Source of the DNA: Baffinella frigidus
Taxonomy: Eukaryota; Cryptophyceae; Cryptomonadales; Baffinellaceae
DNA: 14,729 bases
Assembly: GCA_026770585.1 (NCBI GenBank)
Contig: MU646943.1
Coordinates: 128,739-143,467 of the forward strand
Direction of reading: 5' to 3'
Shown: in pieces, positions 1 through 8,639 of the stretch
How the letters are laid out: each line of letters opens with the position of its first letter
Numbering within the stretch: position 1 is the stretch's first letter
Made by a program: the position numbers and the translations under genes
Notes under the pieces: model-generated
Told to the model about the DNA's origin: nothing
Seen by the model: only the letters and a program-made list of their open reading frames with translations
Databases searched by the model: none

Positions 1-903
1 ACAGCATGAGGCGTTGGCAAACAGGCTGCGACCTCTTCTAAACGTTTGAACACCGTGTCAGTGTTTGACCAAGCCTAATGGTGGGGAGAAGAACTCCTGA
101 TTCTTCCCGCGTTGCCTCCTCATGGAATCACCCCCCCGCGAATAGGCTCACCACAAGACAGAAGATACGTCGGCTAAATCTTTCTAACTCGAGAAAGACT
201 CTTAACTCAAAAACTGACTCTATCGTCCCTCTTCTCTCAAGGTGACTTTGAAATGGAAGAGACCCAAGACCACCCTTCTCCTCTCCACGACCGGCCACCC
301 CAGGTGCCGTCGTTCCCGATCTGAATGACTACCTTGAAAGAAAAGCTCTTCTCCCAAAGATTCTGAAGATGGAAAGTGATATCGATCTGACTTGACTAAA
401 AGGCCTCACCTCTAAGTGACAAGGAATGAGACGAAGACGACCCTGAGCCGAGAAGAAGTTTCCGACCTTGGTCTGACTCCTGAACTCACTCCCTCAACCT
501 CAGCTTGAGGCCCACTCGCCTTAACCTCCTCACTGCTGAGCTCATACGTCAGGTGTCGATCCAACTCTCCCAATTGGAGGAAGTCGCAATCTAACCTCTG
601 ATCCTCTTATGAGGGTTTCTCACCACTGACTCCTCCAACCTCCAGGCTGTCCTCCAGGCGACGAACTAACCTCAGATCTAAAGTATCCCTCTCTATCCTC
701 TTACATCTTGTCTGTCAAGAACGAGAGAATGCCACTCCTCAAAAGAACAAATCAACTCGACCGCCCCTTTCCAGGACGGTATCCAAGCGTCTCCTATCCG
801 CGGAACGCCTTCTCGACAAAGACGCATGCTCCACTCTTCTTTCCGCGCACTCGACTCCCTGGAAAGAGGGCCTCGACTAGTGGATGTGTCTCTTTCTCCT
901 CGT
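1..903. other. Region without an intact gene; patches of decayed coding-like sequence
   Basis: No frame is open for long, and the two short open frames near 693-962 have no convincing protein character. Parts of the plus strand still look coding when read locally. An ATG at 253 opens about 24 codons before a stop. After a change of frame, about 316-396 reads as a charged and leucine-rich helix-like peptide. Stretches around 435-515 and 520-590 also read as Glu/Leu-rich peptides ending in stops. This could be the remains of an old gag-like or host gene inside the element flank. It could also be chance, since the region is rich in CTC/AAC motifs. I see no promoter or RNA gene here. Confidence 0.3.
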
Positions 904-1098
904 GAGCGAGGGTGAGAGACCAGTATGAGATGGATAGGTTGTGAGCCTCCCGAGAGTAGCAAGGAAGGCTCAGGACCCCCTGGGATACTTAAGAAAGATC
1001 AACTTAAGGATGCCTGGACGAAGCAGTTGACTTGCCAAAGTCAAATGAGGTGAGAAAAGGGAAACGTGATTAATACAAGGAAGGCAGCTAACGGCTCC

Positions 1099-1126
1099 AA
1101 TTCCCTCCTCACGAGAGAAGGGAATT
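1099..1126. promoter_or_regulatory. Hairpin in the 5' flanking repeat
   Basis: AATTCCCT (1099-1106) and AGGGAATT (1119-1126) form a perfect 8-bp stem with a 12-nt loop. The loop contains the TCACGAGA anchor shared with the 3' flank. Further complementary patches (AGCT at 1086-1089 and 1137-1140) lie outside it. Its role is unknown. It could be a structured leader RNA element. Confidence 0.35.
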
Positions 1127-1184
1127 TGGGGGTCGGAGCTGCATCCGAAATTTGCCTGCCCATTCCTGTGTCTGTCTGCCTGCC

Positions 1185-1201
1185 GCGGCGCTCCGCGCCG
1201 C
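1185..1201. promoter_or_regulatory. Very GC-rich hairpin in the leader
   Basis: GCGGCGC and GCGCCGC pair perfectly around a TCC loop, giving a 7-bp all-GC stem. The left arm coincides with the GCGGCGCT anchor shared with the 3' flank, but the 3' copy does not keep the second arm. It may be a structured RNA element or only a by-product of GC richness. Confidence 0.35.
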
Positions 1202-1255
1202 CTCCTGTGAGCAGATTCCCCTGCTGTACTTCTACCCGCTCGTAGAGCTCTATTA

Positions 1256-2300
1256 CATTCTTCGTTACAAAGTTAATCCGGAGATTGACTTTCGTCGATC
1301 TCCTGCCCTGTACTCTAATATCTCGTCTATCAACAAGGTCGCATCCAACCCGAACCCACCCAAAGGGCAGCCCTCGAGCGAGAGGCTGCCAAGCCACAGC
1401 ATAGCACTAGCTCTCGAGGATCGACACGACCAAACCTATGCCATGCCCAGCCGCACCGGCCCCCTCCACCAGCGGGCACCGGTGAACCGCCCGCCCACCC
1501 AGACCAAAACAGAGGCCACATCCCTGCTCAGCCAGCAATCGACACAGACAGCCCACTCAGCACCGGCGCCCTCGATGCCCCGGCGCGGCTCCCAACACGG
1601 TGACCGTCCCCCAATCAGCCCCCGCCCTGAGCCAGAACACTGATCGAGCAATCGAGCACCTTCCAGTGACCCTTCAGACAGGACCACCAGCGACAACTCC
1701 CATCTCGGCAACCACGGCCCTCCCGACGAGCATCAGGGAAGCGCTCCCCACCCACCCACCCGAACAACGCGCGTCGACCGCCGGCTCCAGCCTCACGCTC
1801 CCCAAGGAGGGCGCTCCAAGCCAATCAAGGCAACCACACGCCAAGCGAAGCCATGAAGGCCCCCAGCCACCAAGGCGATCAGGGTAGCGCATAGCAGGCA
1901 CGCGTAGCAGGAGCGGCATAAGCTAGCACGATGTCGACCAGAGAGCCCTAGAACTAGTCACGACGGTTTGAGGCCAAACGAGCAGCAGCGCGGCTACGGG
2001 CTGGCTCGGGCGGAGGAGGAGGAGTGCTCGTTACATAGCGCTGAGCGAGTAGCTGCCTCGGGGAACCTCAGACTAGACCTGACGAAGTCGACGGTGGATG
2101 GAAGCATACTGCTAGCATAAGCCCACTGCACGCGGTAAGACCAACGCATAGCCCCAGATCAAAGGGGGATACCCTTCAATAGAGCAACATCGAAACAAGC
2201 CCTCACCGCGCCACACCCGAGCAGGCAACACCACGAGCGCGACGTCACCACCAGGGCCGACATCATCCAACGTCGACGATCAACGCCAACACTCCCACCC
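1256..2300. other. Long GC-rich leader with no supported gene
   Basis: About 1 kb between the 5' flanking repeat and the repeats ahead of the main reading frame. Several frames are open for 60-160 codons on both strands. The peptides are Pro/Ser/Arg/His-rich, mostly lack a good ATG, and look like the by-product of CC-rich sequence. The longest plus-strand frame (1152-1643) begins at a TTG and has no recognisable domain. I take the region as an untranslated leader, comparable in position to the long leader of large retroelements. A primer-binding-site-like match next to the 5' repeat was not evident by eye. Confidence 0.4.
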
Positions 2301-2587
2301 GCCAGCCCCGTGCGCTGTGAAACAACAAGCTACAACCGGAGGACAACAGCAGACCCTACCGACGGCCTCCGGTCACGTGCACCGTGTCAACACTACCACC
2401 GGTCGAGCACGCCCCGCACGCCGGAGCCTTCAACCGCGCCACCACCAGCCTCGTGCGCTGTGAACCACCCGGCCCAGGCGCCACAGGAGAGGGTCACAAC
2501 GACTCTCTGGCCTCCTGCACCGAGCACAGGCGCGACACGATCCCGCCCTCGCCCTGCGCAAGACCCCGCCAGCCCCGTGCGCTGTGA
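2301..2587 (+). repeat. Three spaced copies of a 20-bp direct repeat ahead of the main reading frame
   Basis: GCCAGCCCCGTGCGCTGTGA occurs exactly at 2301-2320 and 2568-2587. A near-identical copy (ACCAGCCTCGTGCGCTGTGA) lies at 2444-2463. The spacings are 143 and 124 bp, and the sequence between copies is weakly similar (repeated CACCG, CGAGCAC and CCCCGC words), suggesting a diverged tandem repeat of about 125-145 bp. The third copy overlaps the first possible codons of the giant open frame, which may therefore have its 5' end set by this repeat. Function unknown. Confidence 0.6.
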
Positions 2588-5500
2588 GCCGTCCTCACAA
2601 CATGACGTACGCGTCTGTAACGTACCCATTCACCACCATCGGCCAACTCCGCTACACGTCAGAAGACGTCCGGAGGCACATCCTGCAACTACGCATCGTC
2701 ACAGCGCTGCTTGAGAGCGCGACCGGATGGACTCCACCGGACGCCCTGCTCGACCTCGTCAACGACAACTTAACGAGAAAGTTCAACGCCGACGGCACCG
2801 GAGGACTCTGGGCGACCCTCGAACATCTGCGGCAAATCAAAGTCGTACAAAAAGAGCACAGCGCCACCATCTACAGGCTCGCCAAACCAGCGAACCTCGC
2901 CGAGCCCGACAAATCGACCGACAACAAGAACGCCATCGAGGAACGCGCGCACAACAGCGGGAAACTTACCATCCAGATCAAGAGTGTCGCGATTGACGCC
3001 ACAGGCGCGGCCAACATCGACACCTTTCTGAGCGACGTGGATGACATCCTGGAGGCCTTTCACAACATCTTCACCATCGACACCCTGCAACTCTCCTCGC
3101 TATCAGCGTTCGAATTCGAAATGCGAACCCACCAGATCGCCCTAGCGGAATCCGTCGTGTACAAACTCGCGCAGCAACTCGGCCAGCGCGGATTGATCAT
3201 CAACCACAAAGACTGCATCTGGTGTCGCGCGACACTATCCACGGACGTCAGCTACTACACCCACCGCGTCGACTGCAACAAAATACCGCCTGATGTCAGG
3301 ACGATGCTCAACAAGTCGGGCCCGACGGGAGTCACCAACCGCCCACGGGAGCTCGCGAGAGAATCCCTACATCACGCCTTCTCACGGGAGCTCGGCGAAT
3401 ACGACAACTGGCCACGAAACATGGAGGAGCTCGACAAATTACCAACAACCTGCCGGAAACATCTCACTCCTCTGCTGCACCGGACCCTCAACGACAACCG
3501 CATCGGGTCCGGAGAAGATGCGGTACTAGAGGAAGACATGGCCTCGGAACACACTCGCAGCACCCTCTCCGCCATCCTCGACAAGCTCAATCGCGACGCC
3601 AAACGACACGCGGAACCCAGACAACACTCGAACAGCCCGGGTCTCCAGAGCCGTCTCGTGAAGTTCGACGAAAACTCCCCCGAAGGCAAGATCTACAGGA
3701 TCGTGCGGGATCAGCACCAACACGACGGCCGCTCCGTGACATTCAGCAGACTGCGCCGGGAGGCCAGATCCGACGCAGGAGGAATGATGACCGACGACGT
3801 CGTCAACCTCGCCATCAAAAACCTCATCGGCTGGGACCGCATCGTGTCGCTGTCAAACGGCAACGAGTACGCCATCCACCACTCCCAAACGGGGCAGAAC
3901 AACTCGCCACGGAAAAAGGAGGACCTGAGACAATCTCTCACACGCGCGGAACTCCACAAAGGGAGGATGGCAGAGGAGCAGGAACAGCACCGCTACGGAT
4001 CGCACTACGACCGCCCGAGGGACCACGGCCGCACACCCTCAAGGGACAGCGACAACCGCCGACCCCGCAGCAAGGACCGGCGCAAGTCGCGGGAACGCCA
4101 CAACCCCCGGGACCGGGACCGATCGAGGGACCGCTCCAAAACAGGGGACCGCAGCGCCTCCTCGCGTCGAGAAGACCGCAGCACCACCCCTACTTCCTCC
4201 GAACCCCCGGAGGACAACGAGCACCCGGACGCCACTCTCACAACCGCGCCCCGGCCACCACCCGGGGCACACGGCCCTCTCCCTCCCGGAACGGCACAAG
4301 GTCTCCTCGGGCAGGCCTCCTTCCTGACTGGACCACTACATCACCACGGAACGATGCCCTCAGTACTCCAAGGCGGAGGATACCCTACCTCGTACCCACA
4401 AATGGTCGCAATGGCTCCGACTTCTCACTACCAACTGCCCTCCCACGGGCCGCAACAACCGACGCTCCAGTCACCCTACCACGCCGCGCCGCCGCAGGCC
4501 TTCTACCACCCGACGATGGGGATGCCGCCTCAGCCGGCAACGCTCCAGGCATCTCCTCACTACGAGTACGCGAAGATGTTGCTGCACCAAGGATTCGCAA
4601 ACTCCTACCCCATGGGAAGGGAGGTCGCGGCCGTCTGGCAGACCCTCCATACCTTCGCACCCACGATCACGGTCGAACACGTGCAACAAATCATGACGGA
4701 GCTACACCAACAACAGCGACTGATGAAGAAGACGGAAACGTGCTACTCGTCGCTTCCACCGGAGATTTCCTCGGCGCTGGGGGAATCGCTGCAGACGATG
4801 CTCCAACAACAGCCAGAACACGGGACTACACCACTCCACGGAGCGATGCCGACCACGCATCCAATGGGCCCTCCAACAGCCCCGCCGCCGCCTCTCGCAG
4901 CGGCTCCGCTCCACGGCTTCATCAACCACTGCCAGGCCTGCGGCGAGCACATCCCGCCGGGAATCTCCCGGGACGAACACGACCAAGGCTGCTCCGAGAG
5001 GATTCGGCGCGCACCAAACCCCTCCGGCATCGGCAAGATCCGGAAGTGCCACATCTGCCACAAACCGCGCAAACAGTGCGTGTGCGTGCAAGACCGAGAC
5101 CACCACAATGACTCCTCGGGATCCAAATACTCGTCACACCACCACACGTCGCACGGCTCGACACCACACCGCAAGGGTGACAAGTCCCGAGATTCGAAGA
5201 CTACGGCGAGTCACCGGTCAGGAAGCAGGAAGCGAATGCTACACGGAGCACCCGGAACGACGGCAACACTCTTCCTCCTGTCCTCCGTCATGGGAGCCTG
5301 CGCAGCACCGATCAACACAGCTCTCCTCCTCGACGTCGAGAACACTCCGAGCGCAGGGCACGTCCTCGCGATCCTCGCAGTAGGAAGCCTGCTGACATCA
5401 CTAGCGACCGTGCTCATCCTCACGGGTACCAAGCGCGCGCGAGGCACGGGGGACCCACGCACTCCCTCCACCACGGCAGTCCTCCACGCGGTCATCGACC

Positions 5501-8037
5501 TGCACACCAGCTCCGAAGGCAAGCCAGCGTCCATCATCAACATCCGGACAAAGCTGCTCTCCTACGGACCAACAATCTACCGCACCGACGGCGCGATCCG
5601 TTTAGCGCTGGACGAGCTGACAGCGAGCAAGCACATCTTCCAGACCTCGAGCCAACAGTCGGGACTACACTATGCTCCACGCTACCCCAAGGCACGGGAG
5701 CTCGGCAGCCTGAGATCAACTCGCACGCCCTGGCAGAACAACACGGCATCCCCTCCGGCGTCAGAAGAGCTGAGGGGAAAACAATACGATTGCGACAAGC
5801 TGGCGTCAACCTGCTGGGATCCGGCATGCATCACATGCCGCCTCCAAGACTGTCTCGAGAGGGACGAGCTCTGCCCGAATACATGGTGCACCACATGCCA
5901 ACACTCCATCACCTTCGACAATCAGCAAGACTCGGACACCACGTCGCAACTTGGAACGCTTGACCAAGGATCGATCGCATCGCCAACGATCACCACAACG
6001 GGAGGAGAACACAGCCGGCGCACACACGGCTCAGCTCGGCTCCCTCCAGCAGCATTCGAGGCCCTCGTGCGCATCACCACCTCGTCCGGCCTCCTAGCAG
6101 TGGCTCACGCCGCAGTCACCGCCCATCCCCTCACGACGGGATCGACGGGGACCAACGTCATCACCATCCCAGAGGCCACATGCGCCAACGTGATAACCAT
6201 CATCTCGATCATGGTCACGGGAACGGTGATCGCAATCAAGATGCTGCAACCGCCACGGTCACCATCCTCCGACAGCGACGACGTCGCACCAAGCACGGGC
6301 CTTAGCTGGAGCGACCACCTCGAACTGGGACAGAACGTCGAGTCCGAGGCAAGCCTGCCAGTGCAACCAGCGCGTCCACCACCACGCCTGGACCTCGTGT
6401 ACACGGTGGTCCTCATCGGGGAATCGCTCTTCACAATCTCCGACATCTCGGCTACGCTGGAGAACATGTGGGACTACGAGACGATTCTGGGACAACTGCA
6501 CATCCTGATCCAATCAGGATTCCTCCGAGTCACCACCTCGAGCGACACCCCCCCCAACGACCACCGCTATGGGACCGTCCCGCTCGACAGCGACGCGTCC
6601 TTCACGCAACGTCCTCCAGTGCTGAAACACGCGCTGGACACAATCGCCATCCACCCCTCCACATCCATCTCCCCAGGCATCGGGGAGACGGCACTCTTCA
6701 AAGCACTATCTCACAGTCAGGACTACACCGCAGAGCAAGTGTCCTCCGCCGTCTACTCTTTGGGGCGCTTTGGGAAGATCGTCAGAGTCGCGGACAAGCG
6801 AGTCACCACAGACAACCCACGCTACGTCATCAACGCCGCTCGGCAGGCAGTGGATCCTACCGCGCCGACCTTCGCTCAAACGACGGAGGCAGAGCACTAC
6901 CACAACGAGCGCCACGGAGACTCCGTCGCCTCCGTCTACACCCTCAACGACGGATCTCTCGTCATCATCGGAGGAATACACAACGCAGCACAGCGGGAGG
7001 ACGCTCGCAACACGCCGCCGGACGCACCGGGACCTGCCCGTCACGTCACGACGAGCAAGTGTCGGTACTGCTCCCGCGAGATGGACGAACCGTGGAACTA
7101 CGATCGGCGCGTACATAACGTCTCTTGCCAAGGGATTTTACACCGTCAGGAGTTCGGACAAAACCTCCGCTGCGAGCACTGCAACCAGCTCGTCATGATA
7201 AGGCCACGAGCAAGCGCCGCCCTCTACATGACGACCTGCTCGGCACTCGTGCATCGCATTCAGCAAGAACAAGCAACCACCGGGACTCCGACACCGTCAC
7301 CCCTGGCAGCTGCGATACTCCAGAGGGAACCGGAGCAACAAGCGTCACACTACGCGCAGTACCAGTCATTCAAGGATGACCCCGCGAGCTTCGCCGACGC
7401 TGGCCTCGCCATGAACCACCACTACGCTAACAACGGAGACGCAGTCACCAAGACGTACGAGCTCGACAACGGCAACACCATCGTTGTGGGACCACGATCA
7501 ATCGACCACGTCCCGATCCATACCGGAATCGAGATTGGAGCTACCTACGCCGCCGTCCCAGTCAATACCTCGTACACCCTACCCTGGATGGCGCCATCGT
7601 CGATGTGTCAGGCCCACACACCTGGGTCCGCGAAAGCCGCGAGAACGACCAAGATCCCGAGCCCTGCGTTTCGCAGCTCGACGCCCCGTGCCCCGCGGTA
7701 TCGGCGCACGCTCTGCGCGCCACCATCTGGGCCACCTTCATCGCGGGGGTCAACGCAGCACCTGGAACGGACAACCGCTGCCCCAACGTTCCGCTCGGCA
7801 TCATCGCGTTCGCGATCATCACTATCGCGATCGTCGCGAGGCTCGGCATGTACCCTCCAAAGGAACGCACCATGGGACCACCTCGAGCGCGACCTCTCTC
7901 CACCACGTCACAGTCTTCACTCGCGACCGGAGAGCGCGCCCCCGCACCATCGCAGCCCCCGGGAGCCATCGCCTTCAACGGCGGAATCCGGAAATCGCCA
8001 TCCCCTCCACAGTCCCCTCCAACGACCGGACCGGTAG
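2584..8037 (+). CDS. N-terminal part of a giant modular polyprotein (winged-helix-like, zinc-finger and membrane-hairpin modules)
   Basis: Family not recognised. The frame is open from 2464. GTG 2584 is a possible first codon but ATG 2602 (residue 7) is the likelier start. Residues below count from 2584. Winged-helix-like segments: 30-102, 367-434, 963-1033, 1268-1336 and 1347-1418. Cys fingers: C211/C214/H227/C231; C783/C786/H799/C803; C822/C825/C832/C834; a Cys cluster at 1070-1105; C1493/C1496/H1511/C1515; C1530/C1533/C1552, the last with Tyr in the His place. Residues 461-543 are RS/RD-rich. About 553-780 is Pro/Gln-rich. About 850-885 is His/Ser-rich. Hydrophobic hairpins lie at 891-949 and 1169-1221. 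A beta motif is duplicated at 1445-1463 and 1618-1636. Past about residue 1667 (7582) the frame becomes Ser/Arg/Pro-rich and coding character moves to the overlapping -1 frame, so the last 150 codons are probably not real. No polymerase, helicase or protease motif is seen in this part. The modules imply a nuclear-type part and a membrane part, which suggests processing. Confidence 0.75.
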   Translation: MSRPHNMTYASVTYPFTTIGQLRYTSEDVRRHILQLRIVTALLESATGWTPPDALLDLVNDNLTRKFNADGTGGLWATLEHLRQIKVVQKEHSATIYRLAKPANLAEPDKSTDNKNAIEERAHNSGKLTIQIKSVAIDATGAANIDTFLSDVDDILEAFHNIFTIDTLQLSSLSAFEFEMRTHQIALAESVVYKLAQQLGQRGLIINHKDCIWCRATLSTDVSYYTHRVDCNKIPPDVRTMLNKSGPTGVTNRPRELARESLHHAFSRELGEYDNWPRNMEELDKLPTTCRKHLTPLLHRTLNDNRIGSGEDAVLEEDMASEHTRSTLSAILDKLNRDAKRHAEPRQHSNSPGLQSRLVKFDENSPEGKIYRIVRDQHQHDGRSVTFSRLRREARSDAGGMMTDDVVNLAIKNLIGWDRIVSLSNGNEYAIHHSQTGQNNSPRKKEDLRQSLTRAELHKGRMAEEQEQHRYGSHYDRPRDHGRTPSRDSDNRRPRSKDRRKSRERHNPRDRDRSRDRSKTGDRSASSRREDRSTTPTSSEPPEDNEHPDATLTTAPRPPPGAHGPLPPGTAQGLLGQASFLTGPLHHHGTMPSVLQGGGYPTSYPQMVAMAPTSHYQLPSHGPQQPTLQSPYHAAPPQAFYHPTMGMPPQPATLQASPHYEYAKMLLHQGFANSYPMGREVAAVWQTLHTFAPTITVEHVQQIMTELHQQQRLMKKTETCYSSLPPEISSALGESLQTMLQQQPEHGTTPLHGAMPTTHPMGPPTAPPPPLAAAPLHGFINHCQACGEHIPPGISRDEHDQGCSERIRRAPNPSGIGKIRKCHICHKPRKQCVCVQDRDHHNDSSGSKYSSHHHTSHGSTPHRKGDKSRDSKTTASHRSGSRKRMLHGAPGTTATLFLLSSVMGACAAPINTALLLDVENTPSAGHVLAILAVGSLLTSLATVLILTGTKRARGTGDPRTPSTTAVLHAVIDLHTSSEGKPASIINIRTKLLSYGPTIYRTDGAIRLALDELTASKHIFQTSSQQSGLHYAPRYPKARELGSLRSTRTPWQNNTASPPASEELRGKQYDCDKLASTCWDPACITCRLQDCLERDELCPNTWCTTCQHSITFDNQQDSDTTSQLGTLDQGSIASPTITTTGGEHSRRTHGSARLPPAAFEALVRITTSSGLLAVAHAAVTAHPLTTGSTGTNVITIPEATCANVITIISIMVTGTVIAIKMLQPPRSPSSDSDDVAPSTGLSWSDHLELGQNVESEASLPVQPARPPPRLDLVYTVVLIGESLFTISDISATLENMWDYETILGQLHILIQSGFLRVTTSSDTPPNDHRYGTVPLDSDASFTQRPPVLKHALDTIAIHPSTSISPGIGETALFKALSHSQDYTAEQVSSAVYSLGRFGKIVRVADKRVTTDNPRYVINAARQAVDPTAPTFAQTTEAEHYHNERHGDSVASVYTLNDGSLVIIGGIHNAAQREDARNTPPDAPGPARHVTTSKCRYCSREMDEPWNYDRRVHNVSCQGILHRQEFGQNLRCEHCNQLVMIRPRASAALYMTTCSALVHRIQQEQATTGTPTPSPLAAAILQREPEQQASHYAQYQSFKDDPASFADAGLAMNHHYANNGDAVTKTYELDNGNTIVVGPRSIDHVPIHTGIEIGATYAAVPVNTSYTLPWMAPSSMCQAHTPGSAKAARTTKIPSPAFRSSTPRAPRYRRTLCAPPSGPPSSRGSTQHLERTTAAPTFRSASSRSRSSLSRSSRGSACTLQRNAPWDHLERDLSPPRHSLHSRPESAPPHHRSPREPSPSTAESGNRHPLHSPLQRPDR
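7575..7590 (+). other. Frame change between polyprotein segments
   Basis: Upstream of here the first frame carries the well-mixed modular protein. Downstream, the frame one base earlier carries it. A beta motif found twice upstream (Tyr-x-Leu followed by Gly and a run of Val/Ile) appears a third time with its first half in one frame and its second half in the other. That places the switch at or next to the CCC run at 7582-7584. No X-XXY-YYZ slippery heptamer in the right phase is visible. A small indel or sequencing error is therefore more likely than programmed frameshifting. Confidence 0.6.
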
Positions 8038-8564
8038 CGTGGCGCATGAACTCCGGAAACCTCACGGGAGATATTCTGAAGGACTGCTTCGCCAAGATCA
8101 AGAGCATCTTCTACAAGCTGGAGTACAAGCACGCGCGAGACGGCATCGCGCAGCACTACTGTGTGTTCATCCCCATGAGCCCCATCGCACAACCGACCTC
8201 CGAGGACCGGCGGTTCGCGGAGAATCGCGCGCACGAGGACGTCGGCGCCATGGCTCGGCACCTTCACACTCCGGACATCATCCCGATTGTGCGCGCTCTC
8301 TGCGTCATGTACAACATTCCCAAGGCAGCAAGGGAGCACTCGAACATGACAGCTCAGCAATGGGTGCAACGCTACTACCATCGAACGCAGCGCGAACTCC
8401 TCGCACAAGAGCGCCTCCCAAGTCACAACTGCAGCCTCCAGGTCCGAGCTCGCGACCTGAAACGTCAGCCCATCTCGGAACATGGCGCGATGGTCCAACG
8501 CAACGACATGGCGAAGGTGTACATCTTCTCGCCCTTCGACAACACCTTCGTCAGCGTGGTCTGA
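7605..8564 (+). CDS. Middle part of the polyprotein, in the -1 frame relative to the first part; membrane hairpin plus unknown domain
   Basis: The listed start is a GTG, and the first ATG comes only at residue 82, after the membrane segment. The frame is open upstream to at least 7503 and its coding character begins around 7580. It is therefore best read as a continuation of the preceding segment, not as a separate gene. Residues 36-50 are a hydrophobic signal-like stretch ending in an Asn-Ala-Ala-Pro site. A short loop with one Cys (C59) follows, then a strong transmembrane helix (64-78). The next part is a Pro/Ser-rich linker to about 140, then about 175 residues of well-mixed globular-type sequence that I do not recognise. 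It ends at a TGA (8562-8564), but the same frame continues open to 11,474 with coding-like sequence straight after the stop. Confidence 0.65.
   Translation: MSGPHTWVRESRENDQDPEPCVSQLDAPCPAVSAHALRATIWATFIAGVNAAPGTDNRCPNVPLGIIAFAIITIAIVARLGMYPPKERTMGPPRARPLSTTSQSSLATGERAPAPSQPPGAIAFNGGIRKSPSPPQSPPTTGPVAWRMNSGNLTGDILKDCFAKIKSIFYKLEYKHARDGIAQHYCVFIPMSPIAQPTSEDRRFAENRAHEDVGAMARHLHTPDIIPIVRALCVMYNIPKAAREHSNMTAQQWVQRYYHRTQRELLAQERLPSHNCSLQVRARDLKRQPISEHGAMVQRNDMAKVYIFSPFDNTFVSVV
8562..8564 (+). other. In-frame TGA inside the polyprotein
   Basis: The TGA separates two segments in the same frame. The 25 codons between it and the next GTG (8640) read as normal mixed protein, including Asp/Tyr/Trp residues. 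The next segment has no ATG until residue 33. The stop is followed by C (TGA C), the weak context seen at known readthrough sites. A point mutation in a decaying gene is the plain alternative. Confidence 0.65.
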
Positions 8565-8639
8565 CCGGACTCGGACTTCACGCAATACGACGGGTACGTA
8601 CAACGCTGGATCAACGCTCTAGCGCCAGACGCTTCGAAG

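Larger units (their letters stand above)
904..1255 (+). repeat. 5' copy of a diverged long direct repeat (LTR-like)
   Basis: This stretch shares an ordered series of exact short matches with 12,232-12,490. The longest is the 17-mer GAGCGAGGGTGAGAGAC (904-920 and 12,232-12,248). It is followed by AAAGTCAAATG (1037 and 12,322), TCACGAGA (1109 and 12,359), CCTGCC, TGTCTGTC (1169 and 12,411), GCGGCGCT (1185 and 12,431), CTGTG, CCCTGCT (1218 and 12,464) and AGCTCT (1246 and 12,481). All are in the same order and orientation with variable gaps. Two flanking copies around one giant reading frame fit old LTRs or long terminal direct repeats. The outer edge of the repeat is not visible, and the divergence is high. 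Confidence 0.45.

Noticed and set aside
1152-1643. 163-codon open frame in the leader
   Set aside because: It starts at TTG, has no domain, is Pro/Ser/Arg-rich toward its end, and lies in sequence whose other frames are equally open.
2310-2714. 134-codon frame over the 20-bp repeats
   Set aside because: It crosses diverged repeats, has low-complexity content, and overlaps the start of the well-supported giant frame.
6770-7198. 142- and 216-codon frames overlapping the first long frame (also 4740-5111, 7484-8677, 9631-10,248)
   Set aside because: They are shadow frames of the GC-rich coding strand, rich in Arg/Ser/Pro/Thr and without motifs.
7503-7610. Programmed -1 slippery site or a frame-restoring intron
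   Set aside because: No X-XXY-YYZ heptamer in phase. The GT-to-AG pairs I tried (51 and 40 nt) do not give the needed frame.
7590-8037. Last 150 codons of the first long frame as real protein
   Set aside because: The composition turns Ser/Arg/Pro-rich while the overlapping frame carries a clear membrane hairpin. It is probably read out of frame.
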